Source: JANQNX01 sp965601665 (lineage in GTDB: Bacteria > Pseudomonadota > Gammaproteobacteria > Eutrophobiales > Eutrophobiaceae). Taken from it: a DNA stretch of 64,000 nt. The DNA lies in contig OZ271833.1 in assembly GCA_965601665.1 (NCBI GenBank), forward strand, positions 2,046,001 through 2,110,000, written 5' to 3'. Positions 1-8,171 of the stretch are shown here, piece by piece. Position 1 is the stretch's first letter, and each line of letters starts with the position of its first letter. Made by a program: the position numbers and the translations under genes. The notes beneath the pieces are model-generated. The model was given only the letters and a program-made list of their open reading frames with translations. It was not told the origin of the DNA and searched no databases.

Positions 1-541
1 CCTTGACAATTTCCACGATGTCTTCTTCGGCAAAACAGTTGCCGGTAGGATTATTTGGCCAGGCGAGAAAAATGATGCCGGGTTGGTGTTGCTCGATGGC
101 TTGGTGCATGGCGGGCATATCAAGTGAAAAATCCGCTTGTAGCGGCACACCGGTAAATTCCACACCCAGTAATTCGCTCAGGTGTCGATACATCACAAAG
201 GTCGGTTCAGGCGCCAGCACACGGTTTGCTGCCGGGGCTAATGCCATCAGCAGGATCTGGATGAGTTCATCGGAGCCATTACCAAACATCATGTCGGCAT
301 CAGCCGGCACCGCAAACAGCTTCCGCAGATCGACCTGCATAGTTCGTGCAGCCGCATCGGGATAGCGATTGAGATTGCTATCGTGTAAACACCGCAGCCA
401 TTGCTGTTTCAGGCTTTCTGGCCACGTATACGGGTTTTCCATGGCATCCAGTTTTACCAGTCCTGTCGAATCCGGTACCTGGTAGGCCTGGGCATTGACG
501 ACGGCAGGTTTAAACAGCCGACGCAGTGATTCCTTTTTCAT
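1..541 (-). CDS. hisC: Histidinol-phosphate aminotransferase, N-terminal 180 codons (cut by window edge)
   Basis: PLP-dependent class I/II aminotransferase that converts imidazole-acetol phosphate to histidinol phosphate in histidine synthesis. The open frame runs from an ATG at 541 to the left edge with no stop, so only the N-terminal half is visible. Seen are the fold-type I landmarks GNGSDE at residues 88-93 and PNNPTGN at 162-168; the PLP lysine would lie off the window. The ATG sits 15 nt after the hisD stop on the same strand, giving the common order hisG-hisD-hisC. The family call is firm; the exact paralogue (hisC1/hisC2) is not resolvable. Confidence 0.93.
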   Translation of the reverse strand, partial: MKKESLRRLFKPAVVNAQAYQVPDSTGLVKLDAMENPYTWPESLKQQWLRCLHDSNLNRYPDAAARTMQVDLRKLFAVPADADMMFGNGSDELIQILLMALAPAANRVLAPEPTFVMYRHLSELLGVEFTGVPLQADFSLDMPAMHQAIEQHQPGIIFLAWPNNPTGNCFAEEDIVEIVK

Positions 542-556
542 CAACGCGCCCTGTTG

Positions 557-1852
557 TTATTCGGAGTCGCGCCTGTATTCAGCAGACCGTGCGTGTGCTG
601 TCAGTCCCTCACCTCTGGCAAGCACTGCAGCGGTATCGGCGATTTCAGTAACAGAAATGCTGGAGCACATGATTAATGAAGACTGTTTCTGGAAGTCATA
701 AACACCAAGCGGCGACGAAAATCGTGCCGTCCTGGCCGTGGGCAAAACATGATTCGGGCCCGCACAGTAATCACCCAGCGATTCCGCTGCGTAGTGGCCC
801 ATAAAAATTGCACCTGCGTGCCTGATATCAGGCAGCAATGCTTCAGGCTCACTCACTGCCAGTTCAAGGTGTTCAGGTGCAATGATATTGACAACGTTTG
901 CCGCATCCTCAAGATCCTTTACTTTGATCAACGCGCCGTTACTGGCAAGTGAGGTCTTGATAATCGCGGCACGTTCCATATCCGGAAGCAGTTTATCGAC
1001 ACTGTCTGCAACCTTGTCGATGACGCTGTCATCAGTACAAATCAAGATAGCGCTGGCTTCTTCATCATGCTCTGCCTGGGCAAACATATCCATGGCAACC
1101 CAGTCCGGGTTGGCACTGTCATCGGCAACAATGACTACTTCGGAAGGGCCAGCGATCATATCGATACCAACAACGCCGAAGACCTGGCGCTTGGCGGTGG
1201 CCACATAGATATTGCCCGGGCCGACTATCTTGTCAACGCGAGGTACGGTTTCAGTGCCGTAGGCTAGCGCCGCTACAGCCTGCGCGCCGCCAATAGTAAA
1301 GACTCTCGTGGCGCCGGCAATGGCTGCTGCTGCCAGTACCAGATCGTTGCGTTCCTCGTCGGGGGTAGGTACCACCATGATAATCTCTTCAACGCCGGCG
1401 ACTTTTGCAGGAATGATATTCATCAGAACTGAAGAGGGGTATGCCGCTTTTCCACCGGGGACATAAACCCCTACCCTGTCCAACGCGGTGACCTTTTGCC
1501 CAAGCGTATTGCCTTCGCCATCCTGGTAGGACCAGGTCTGTTGTTTCTGGTGTTCGTGAAATTCCTTGACCCTGGCTGCGGCATGTTCGAGCCCTTGTTT
1601 GACCTCAGACGTAATCCTTTCCAGCGCTGCCTGCAACTCACTCGCGGGAATCTCGATGTCATCAGTCTGCGCCTGGCGACGATCAAAGCGGTTCGTGTAT
1701 TCAAGCAGTGCTTGATCACCGCGCGAGCGAATGTCAGCAATGATACTGTTTACTGTTGCCAGTACGTCAGGACCAGGTTCATCACTGCTGGAAAGCAATG
1801 CTTTCAACTGTTCGCTGAACTCTGGATGGCTGCTATCAAGCCGCTTTAACAT
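557..1852 (-). CDS. hisD: Histidinol dehydrogenase
   Basis: Zinc enzyme that oxidises L-histidinol to L-histidine in two NAD-dependent steps, the last reactions of histidine synthesis, in the cytosol. The 431-residue protein has the usual full length. Visible signatures are GPGNIYVATAK, AGPSEV, the AEHDEEA stretch with a zinc-ligand histidine, and GPNHVLPT near the C terminus. The gene starts 2 nt after the hisG stop and is followed by hisC after 15 nt, so translation is probably coupled. Nothing looks broken. Confidence 0.97.
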   Translation of the reverse strand: MLKRLDSSHPEFSEQLKALLSSSDEPGPDVLATVNSIIADIRSRGDQALLEYTNRFDRRQAQTDDIEIPASELQAALERITSEVKQGLEHAAARVKEFHEHQKQQTWSYQDGEGNTLGQKVTALDRVGVYVPGGKAAYPSSVLMNIIPAKVAGVEEIIMVVPTPDEERNDLVLAAAAIAGATRVFTIGGAQAVAALAYGTETVPRVDKIVGPGNIYVATAKRQVFGVVGIDMIAGPSEVVIVADDSANPDWVAMDMFAQAEHDEEASAILICTDDSVIDKVADSVDKLLPDMERAAIIKTSLASNGALIKVKDLEDAANVVNIIAPEHLELAVSEPEALLPDIRHAGAIFMGHYAAESLGDYCAGPNHVLPTARTARFSSPLGVYDFQKQSSLIMCSSISVTEIADTAAVLARGEGLTAHARSAEYRRDSE

Positions 1853-1854
1853 GA

Positions 1855-2487
1855 CTATTCACCAACAACTTTTGCAAGGCTGCTCAATATAGGTTTTATC
1901 TGTGCGCTCTTCATCTTCATGGCAGCCTTGTTGACGATCAAGCGTGAACTGATATCGGTGATATGTTCCAGCGTAACCAGGCCATTTGCTTTCAACGTAT
2001 TGCCCGTGTCGACAAGATCGACAATCCAGTCTGACAAGCCCAGCACAGGTCCTAGTTCCATAGAGCCATATAATTTAATGATCTCTACCTGCTGACCCAG
2101 CTTTGCAAAATAATCACGCGTAATATTTGTGTACTTGGTCGCGACCCGTGGCCTGTCATTGACCGGGGCTGCTTTCTTTAACCCCGCCAGCATCATGCGG
2201 CACCTGGCAATACCCAGATCCAACGGTTCATAAAGCCCATCACCGTTGTATTCCAGCAGTACATCCTTGCCCGCTATTCCCAGCTCGGCAGCGCCACGTT
2301 CAACATAGGTAGGCACATCCGTCGCACGTATCACGAGCAGGCGTACATTGTCCTGGGTGGTCTCAAGTACCAGCTTACGCGACCTGGACGGATCTTCCCT
2401 GGGTTCAATGCCTATGCTGCACAGCAACGGCATGGCCTCATCAAAGATGCGCCCCTTGGAAACTGCGATGGTAATTTGATCCTTCAT
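1855..2487 (-). CDS. hisG: ATP phosphoribosyltransferase, short form
   Basis: First enzyme of histidine synthesis, joining ATP and PRPP. At 210 residues it is the short (HisG-S) form: the PRPP-binding motif DLVDTGNTLKANGL is near residues 160-173, and the protein ends before the C-terminal ACT-like regulatory domain found in the roughly 300-residue enterobacterial form. Short HisG enzymes are known to need HisZ, a HisRS-like partner, for activity and histidine feedback. No hisZ is in the window; the hisS at 43045 is a full-length synthetase. It is first of hisG-hisD-hisC and lies 110 bp downstream of murA, with no clear terminator between. Confidence 0.95.
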   Translation of the reverse strand: MKDQITIAVSKGRIFDEAMPLLCSIGIEPREDPSRSRKLVLETTQDNVRLLVIRATDVPTYVERGAAELGIAGKDVLLEYNGDGLYEPLDLGIARCRMMLAGLKKAAPVNDRPRVATKYTNITRDYFAKLGQQVEIIKLYGSMELGPVLGLSDWIVDLVDTGNTLKANGLVTLEHITDISSRLIVNKAAMKMKSAQIKPILSSLAKVVGE

Positions 2488-2597
2488 TGCAATGGTCGAC
2501 TATTCGCCCCGATGATTAAAAGGCGCACAGAATACAATAGATACAGCAGGACTTGAAAAGTTTATCGGGATTTCGTGCTGGTCAGAACGGGGACAGC

Positions 2598-3857
2598 TTA
2601 TTCAGGAATACGGCGGATATCAGCGCCGAGCTGGGATAATTTTTCCTCTATCGTCTCGTAACCTCGATCTATATGATAGATACGGTCAACAATGGTCTCA
2701 CCCTCGGCAACCAACCCTGCCAGCACCAGGCTTGCCGATGCCCTGAGATCTGTGGCCATCACGGGTGCGCAGGTCAGCTTATGCACACCGTTGGTAATAG
2801 TCGTATTTCCTTCCAGTTTCAATTTCGCACCCATGCGCTGCAGTTCGTGAACATGCATGAAACGATTTTCAAAGACCGACTCTGTAATCGTGCCGGAACC
2901 CGTAGCTATACAATTCATCGCGGTAAATTGAGCCTGCATATCAGTAGGAAATCCCGGATAGGGGGAAGTATGAATATCCACGGCTTTGGGTTTATGACCC
3001 CCCATACCCAAACTGATCGTGGTTTCGCCCAGTTCCAGATTTGCGCCGGCTTCGCCGAGCTTGGCGAGCACAGATTCGAGTAACTCCGGGCGTGTATTCT
3101 TGAGCTTGATGTCACCACCAGTCATGGCGGCAGCAACCAGATAAGTACCGGTCTCAATCCGGTCCGGCAAGATATCATAACTCGCGCCGTGTAATTCCTT
3201 TACTCCTTCTATTTCTATCCTGTCACTGCCTGCTCCCTTTATGCGCGCACCCATGCTATTCAGAAAATTGGCAAGATCACTGACCTCGGGTTCGCGGGCT
3301 GCGTTTTCGATAATGGTTTTGCCCTCCGCCAGCGTCGCTGCCATCATCAGGTTTTCGGTTCCGGTTACCGTGACAATATCCAATGCCAGGTGCGCACCTT
3401 TGAGACGATTAGCGGTGGCACGGATGTAGCCACCTTCGACGGCGATATCCGCACCCATCGCAGCGAGACCCTGTATATGCAGGTTCACAGGGCGCGAGCC
3501 GATAGCACAGCCACCGGGTAGTGATACGTCTGCCTTGCCATAACGCGCCAATAGCGGACCAAGTACAAGGATAGAGGCGCGCATTGTCTTGACCAGTTCA
3601 TATGGCGCAAAAAAGTTATTGATCTGACTATTATCAATCTCGATCTTCATCTTCTCGTCGACAGTTACCTGGGCACCCATTCGGGCCAACAGCTCTATCG
3701 TCGTAGTGATATCGTGAAGATGGGGTACATTGCCTATGGTTACCGGTTCGTTGGTAAGCAATGTTGCCGAGAGGATCGGCAAGGCGGCATTTTTCGCGCC
3801 GGAAATATGGATTTCTCCGGATAGCGGAATTCCGCCGTGAATGATCAATCTATCCAT
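2598..3857 (-). CDS. murA: UDP-N-acetylglucosamine 1-carboxyvinyltransferase
   Basis: Transfers enolpyruvate from PEP to UDP-GlcNAc, the first committed step of peptidoglycan synthesis, in the cytosol. The 419-residue protein matches the family length. The catalytic cysteine is present (Cys117 in PGGCAIGSRPV), so the enzyme is predicted to be of the fosfomycin-sensitive Cys type. The N-terminal AKNAALPIL motif (residues 21-29) is intact. It follows ibaG after 24 nt and precedes hisG, an arrangement common in gammaproteobacteria. Confidence 0.97.
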   Translation of the reverse strand: MDRLIIHGGIPLSGEIHISGAKNAALPILSATLLTNEPVTIGNVPHLHDITTTIELLARMGAQVTVDEKMKIEIDNSQINNFFAPYELVKTMRASILVLGPLLARYGKADVSLPGGCAIGSRPVNLHIQGLAAMGADIAVEGGYIRATANRLKGAHLALDIVTVTGTENLMMAATLAEGKTIIENAAREPEVSDLANFLNSMGARIKGAGSDRIEIEGVKELHGASYDILPDRIETGTYLVAAAMTGGDIKLKNTRPELLESVLAKLGEAGANLELGETTISLGMGGHKPKAVDIHTSPYPGFPTDMQAQFTAMNCIATGSGTITESVFENRFMHVHELQRMGAKLKLEGNTTITNGVHKLTCAPVMATDLRASASLVLAGLVAEGETIVDRIYHIDRGYETIEEKLSQLGADIRRIPE

Positions 3858-3881
3858 GCACGCAGGGCGTCCGGTTCATGG

Positions 3882-4124
3882 TCATTGTCTTTGCTGCCAC
3901 TCCTCAGGAGTCAATGTTTGCATGGAAAGCGCATGAATTTCCTTACCCATCAGTTCACCAAGTGCTTTGTAAACAAGCTGGTGTTGTTGCAGCATTGTCT
4001 TGTCGGCAAACTCCTCGGAGACGATGATGGCCTCGAAATGGGTACCATCGTCACCCTGCACCATGGCATTGGCGCCGGGTAAACCCGTTTCAATGAGCTG
4101 TTTTATCTTGTCTGGATTCATCAT
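3882..4124 (-). CDS. ibaG: BolA-family protein IbaG
   Basis: Small BolA-like protein (80 residues) of the IbaG/YrbA branch. Family members bind [2Fe-2S] clusters together with monothiol glutaredoxins and affect iron and acid-stress physiology. The sequence shows the BolA fold signature with a central region rich in histidine and acidic residues and the FADKTMLQQHQLVYKALGEL stretch. Two start codons lie in tandem (4124 and 4121). The gene is 24 nt upstream of murA, its usual position. It sits after the terminator that closes mlaC, so it probably has its own promoter in 4125-4195. Confidence 0.9.
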   Translation of the reverse strand: MMNPDKIKQLIETGLPGANAMVQGDDGTHFEAIIVSEEFADKTMLQQHQLVYKALGELMGKEIHALSMQTLTPEEWQQRQ

Positions 4125-4195
4125 AGATTCGTCGAACTTAAAAGTGCAATGATAAAGGAATCTGAAATTTTAGTGCGAAATATTTTTCTTCGTCG

Positions 4196-4229
4196 CAAAA
4201 AAAAACAACCGGGCAGAGCCCGGCTGTTT
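4196..4229 (-). terminator. Intrinsic terminator after mlaC
   Basis: On the minus strand a hairpin with a CCGGGC/GCCCGG core, extended to 12 pairs with one mismatch around an AGA-type loop (4203-4229), is followed by nine T residues (A-run 4197-4205 on the plus strand). It lies 20 nt past the mlaC stop and separates the long queA-to-mlaC run from ibaG-murA-his. Confidence 0.85.
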
Positions 4230-4248
4230 GCGTCAAAGATAATAATGC

Positions 4249-4878
4249 CTAGCCGCCGCTCTTCAGGTCCCCTTCGAGTTTTGCATTCTTATCTGCCAAC
4301 TGCTTCAGCAGTGAATCAAATCCTTCTTTCTTGATTTGCGTGGCAAAGGAGCCGCGATAAGTCGATACCAGGCTTACACCATCTACAGTAACGTCGACAA
4401 CTCGCCAGCGTTCATTCTTCTGATACATGCGGTAAGCCACAGGGAAAGGCTGGGCGCCGGAACTGGTCAACTCGGTCCTGACTACGGCAAGGTTAGGACG
4501 GTCCGTTGATTCTGATGGGAAAAATGTAATCTCCTGGTCCGAGTATTCCAGTAGCGCCTTGGCATAGGTATTCACCAATAGCGTTTTGAACTGCTCAACA
4601 AATTCGGTGCGCTGTGCATCAGATGCGGCTTTCCAGTTTTTGCCAAGGACCCATTTGGACATGCTGATGAAATCAAAATTTGGGATAACAAGCTCGTCAA
4701 TAAGGGCGTACAACTTGTCAGGATCTTCTTTTAACAAATCCTGTTCCTGCTTGATTCGCTCAATGACGCCATTAGCTGTCATCTTGACGACTTCATCAGG
4801 TGTGGTTGCTGCTGCAACACCCTGGAAGCCAGCGAGAGCAACTATCAAAACGATAAAACGTGAAACTCTGGAAATCAT
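4249..4878 (-). CDS. mlaC: MlaC/Ttg2D/HpnM-family periplasmic phospholipid-binding protein
   Basis: Secreted lipid carrier of the MlaC (Tol_Tol_Ttg2) family, 209 residues, close to the length of E. coli MlaC. A signal peptide is clear (hydrophobic core at residues 8-22, AAA near the cleavage point). The start has a GGGGA ribosome site 8 nt upstream. The usual neighbours mlaF, mlaE, mlaD and mlaB are absent; instead the gene follows an RND-family transporter, as hpnM follows or neighbours hpnN in hopanoid clusters. ibaG and murA, normally downstream of mlaB, are still next door. Family assignment is firm; whether it serves MlaFEDB encoded elsewhere or the RND pump is open. Confidence 0.88.
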   Translation of the reverse strand: MISRVSRFIVLIVALAGFQGVAAATTPDEVVKMTANGVIERIKQEQDLLKEDPDKLYALIDELVIPNFDFISMSKWVLGKNWKAASDAQRTEFVEQFKTLLVNTYAKALLEYSDQEITFFPSESTDRPNLAVVRTELTSSGAQPFPVAYRMYQKNERWRVVDVTVDGVSLVSTYRGSFATQIKKEGFDSLLKQLADKNAKLEGDLKSGG

Positions 4879-4929
4879 GGTGTATCCCCTGCGTGTGTTA
4901 CTTGAGTAGACCCAGGCACTGCATTCCTA

Positions 4930-4981
4930 GTTCAGAGCCGGGTCCTTGTCGTTGTCGTGCCTCGGTTCAGAGCCCAAGGAC
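4930..4981. repeat. Short direct and inverted repeat between RND gene and mlaC
   Basis: GTTCAGAGCC occurs at 4930-4939 and 4965-4974, and GTCCTTG at 4942-4948 is matched by its complement CAAGGAC at 4975-4981. The unit lies in the 164-bp spacer between the RND transporter stop and the mlaC start, so it could fold in the transcript. No function is known. Confidence 0.5.
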
Positions 4982-5042
4982 AGATAATTCTAATAATATT
5001 ATGGATGCAGAGAAAGCCCGAAAGTGTGAAATACAGGCCAAA

Positions 5043-7511
5043 TCAGGAGAAAGGCCTGAAAATTAATATCAGCTTGGGCAATAGGGTCAGCGCGGCAAAC
5101 AGGGCAATGGCCATGGCCAGCGCCGTCAATAATCCAAAATAAATGCTTGGAATAAAGTTGGAGAGCACTAGTATGGAAAACCCGATGATAATCGTGATCG
5201 CGGTGTAAAACACGGCCTTTCCGATATTGGCATGGCAATAATGCATGGTCTTCAGGTAGTCACCGGTCTTGGGGAACTCCTCCCTGAACCGGTATATGTA
5301 GTGAATGCTGTTATCAACGGCAATACCGATCGTAATCGCAGCGATCGTGATAGTCATCATGTCCAGTGGGATCCTGAGCAGGCCCATCAGACCCAGAATA
5401 ATGGCAGCGGCAAGGATATTGGGGACAATACCAATAAGCGCGAGGGAAACGGAACGGAACAGCAACATTAACATCAGGGCAATGCCGGCCATAACGACGC
5501 CCATGGTCAATATCTGCGACTTAAACAGGCTTTGCAGCATATTGTTATACAAGACCAGTATTCCTGTTATTTGAACCTCCTCATCGGAAAAGCCAAAGCG
5601 CTCCTTGATTTCCCGATCTATTTGCTCGATCAGTTCCTTACGTCGTAGATCCTTCAAGGAACCACGGACACGCAAATTGATTCGCGCTTCGTTGTTTTGC
5701 TCTGATACATAAGGATTGATCATGGTCTCTCGCAGTTCGTCAGGCATGCGCTTATTAACAATCGCTAGTTCAAATGCATCAAATGGCCCTTTATTGACTT
5801 GTTCACCCACCCTTATCATTGATGCCAGCGACAACACCTTTCCAACTGCAGGTAAAGAATCCACATAGTCATGAACCTGCTTGACCTTGTCTATTCGTTC
5901 CGGCGTAAACCAGGAGTCACTGCTGCTGTCATCGTCAAATGATGCAAACAGGTCGTCGAGTTCAGAGAATTCCTCTTCTTCCTCTTGCACTGGCTGCTCT
6001 TCCTCCAATGTCAGCAGTATATCCAGCGGTGTGGTTCCACCCAGTTTTTCATCGATTAAACGCAACCCCTTGTAGATCTCCGTTTCGTCGCTGAAGTTGT
6101 TGATGAAGCTGTTTTCTACCTGCAGACGGGTGATGCCGTAAATGCTGGCTATGGTCAGGGCAATCGTTACGAAGATCACCAGGTTACCGTGTCTTTCCGT
6201 TAGCACAGCAAGCTTTGGGGTGAACTGAAATTCATCACGGAGACTGAGTTTTTCCGTGGATAACGGCAACATGCTCAGTAGCGCGGGAAACAGGATAAAC
6301 GAGGTAAGAAAAGTCACTGTCAGGCCAATCGTCATCATCCAGCCAAAATCAATAACCGGCTTAATTCCGCTTACTACTAGAGAACTGAATGCCATGATCG
6401 TGGTTAATGCCGTGTAGAAGCAAGGCCAAACCATCTTGTTGGTTGTATGCATGATAAGTTCGTACTGGTTGTACTCCGGAAAGTCATTGCGTAACTGCCT
6501 GTAACGTACAATCAAATGGATGTTCATCGACATCGTAATGATTAGCATCAGGGAAATAAAATTCGATGAAATGACAGTAACGTTCCAACCAACCAGACCG
6601 AGCAGACCAATCATCAGCAGACCAGCGTAGAAACAACTCAGCAATGGCAACATGACCCAGCGTAATTGGCGAAAGATGATCGTTAACATGCCTACCAGGA
6701 AAAGAAATACGCCCATGCCAAAAACGACAAGATCATTCTTGATAAAGGTGATCATGTCATCGGCAATCATGGGTACACCACCAAGATAAATCGTGCCGTA
6801 AGACCGGTAGTTGGCAATGATAGATCTGATTGACTCTATATTTTCATGGTTGAGAAGGTCGAATTTCTTTTTCTGTTCTGCATAGTCAATCAACACCCGG
6901 TCAAGCTGTTGTTGTTCAGCTGCTGACAGGCCTTCTGTTTCTGCCTTGTACAACAGGTTGTTGCGTTGCTGCTGTAATTGCTGATAGCCAACGTCCAGTT
7001 TCAGGTTTACCTGCAGCGCAGTGGTTGTTCCGTCTTCACTGATGATCAACTCTTCAAAGATCGGACTATTCAGCAATTCTGTTCTGGCCTTATCAAGGTC
7101 TACATTGCCTTGCGCAATGGTCCTGACATTCTCGGCCACATCGGTCAAGCTGCCTTCAACCTGCTGTACCAATGGAACATCAATCATGCTGATTACCGAT
7201 TCGACCTGGTCCAGCTGTGCTATGTCATCCCGTAACTGTCTTATCACATCAACACTTTGCTGACTAAAAAGTTCGGCCTCAGGATCGAATGTCACGAACA
7301 GGAACTCCCGCGTGGTATAACGCTCTGCCGTCTCACGGAAAATTTTCAGATCCTTGTCATCATCAAGCAGCAATGAATCTGCCGACGCATCCAGTTTGAA
7401 ATCCTGGGTGTACCAGGCAAAAAAACCGAGTATCAACAGCATCAGTATGGATGTAATAACCGGCTGACCGAGTACGACGGCTGCATATGCTTTGTGAATG
7501 ATTTTATTCAA
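5043..7511 (-). CDS. RND/MMPL-superfamily transporter, HpnN-like
   Basis: Inner-membrane RND-superfamily protein of 822 residues with two repeats, each a membrane anchor, a large periplasmic loop and a five-helix membrane bundle. The second bundle carries the AAITIGIAVDNSIHYIYRF motif typical of MMPL/RND proteins. It resembles exporters annotated 'RND family transporter' and the hopanoid transporter HpnN more than HAE1 drug pumps. A strongly acidic, serine-rich stretch lies at about residues 500-530. The start is TTG at 7511 with a weak ribosome site; no ATG fits better. The next gene is mlaC, suggesting lipid movement toward the outer membrane (inference). The substrate is unknown. Confidence 0.82.
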   Translation of the reverse strand: MNKIIHKAYAAVVLGQPVITSILMLLILGFFAWYTQDFKLDASADSLLLDDDKDLKIFRETAERYTTREFLFVTFDPEAELFSQQSVDVIRQLRDDIAQLDQVESVISMIDVPLVQQVEGSLTDVAENVRTIAQGNVDLDKARTELLNSPIFEELIISEDGTTTALQVNLKLDVGYQQLQQQRNNLLYKAETEGLSAAEQQQLDRVLIDYAEQKKKFDLLNHENIESIRSIIANYRSYGTIYLGGVPMIADDMITFIKNDLVVFGMGVFLFLVGMLTIIFRQLRWVMLPLLSCFYAGLLMIGLLGLVGWNVTVISSNFISLMLIITMSMNIHLIVRYRQLRNDFPEYNQYELIMHTTNKMVWPCFYTALTTIMAFSSLVVSGIKPVIDFGWMMTIGLTVTFLTSFILFPALLSMLPLSTEKLSLRDEFQFTPKLAVLTERHGNLVIFVTIALTIASIYGITRLQVENSFINNFSDETEIYKGLRLIDEKLGGTTPLDILLTLEEEQPVQEEEEEFSELDDLFASFDDDSSSDSWFTPERIDKVKQVHDYVDSLPAVGKVLSLASMIRVGEQVNKGPFDAFELAIVNKRMPDELRETMINPYVSEQNNEARINLRVRGSLKDLRRKELIEQIDREIKERFGFSDEEVQITGILVLYNNMLQSLFKSQILTMGVVMAGIALMLMLLFRSVSLALIGIVPNILAAAIILGLMGLLRIPLDMMTITIAAITIGIAVDNSIHYIYRFREEFPKTGDYLKTMHYCHANIGKAVFYTAITIIIGFSILVLSNFIPSIYFGLLTALAMAIALFAALTLLPKLILIFRPFS

Positions 7512-7568
7512 CGTGATTTATTCTTTTGTTTATTACCTGGTGGCAGGAGACTACCCGGGCTTGAAAAT

Positions 7569-8171
7569 TCAGGGCAATATAATACTGCCATCGATAATTT
7601 TTTGTATCGTTTCTGTGTATATATGGTGTTCCACTTCTAGTACCCTGGCTGCCAGGGTTTCAGGTTCATCATCCTGTTTCACCACAACAGACTGCTGTGC
7701 CAGGATTTCACCCTGGTCGTAATCGGCATCAACGAGATGGATGGTAACGCCCGTCTGTTGTTCATTATTTTTCAGTACCGCCTCGTGCACATGTATACCA
7801 AACATGCCCTGACCTCCGTAAGCTGGCAACAAAGACGGATGAATATTGATAATGCGACCCTTGTAACCAGCAAGCACACGCGGTCCAATTTTTTTCATGA
7901 AACCGGCAAGCACAACCAGTTCCACACCTGCTTCCCGTAGTGCTGCCAGCATCGCCATATCAAGTTTTTCAGCGTCCGGATGGGTACGGGAACTGAGATG
8001 CAGCGCATGAATCTGTCTATCACGGGCAATACTCAAGGCCTGTGAATCAGCGTTGTTACTCAGCACCAGCACCACCGCGGCATCAAGACGCCCCTGCTCG
8101 CATGCATCGACGATTGCGCGCATATTACTGCCACGTCCGGACACAAGAATACCCAGCTTTAATTTACTCAT
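7569..8171 (-). CDS. purN: Phosphoribosylglycinamide formyltransferase 1
   Basis: Transfers formyl from 10-formyl-THF to GAR in purine synthesis. The N-terminal ILVSGRGSNM motif and the catalytic IHPSLLPAYGG region are present; 200 residues is normal. After PSLLP the chain reads AYGGQGMFGIHVHEAV, with extra residues compared with the enterobacterial form, a variant I associate with Bacteroidota-type PurN. It is separated from purM, its usual partner, and instead overlaps pdxB by 4 nt (ATGA), so it is translated with pdxB. Function is firm; the origin of the variant is inference. Confidence 0.93.
   Translation of the reverse strand: MSKLKLGILVSGRGSNMRAIVDACEQGRLDAAVVLVLSNNADSQALSIARDRQIHALHLSSRTHPDAEKLDMAMLAALREAGVELVVLAGFMKKIGPRVLAGYKGRIINIHPSLLPAYGGQGMFGIHVHEAVLKNNEQQTGVTIHLVDADYDQGEILAQQSVVVKQDDEPETLAARVLEVEHHIYTETIQKIIDGSIILP

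Noticed and set aside
3..365. 120-codon open frame on the plus strand at the left end
   Set aside because: It is antisense to hisC, whose protein shows clear aminotransferase motifs in the minus frame; the plus reading has no family resemblance.
5881..6075. Serine-rich plus-strand frame
   Set aside because: It is only the complement of the acidic stretch in the RND gene.
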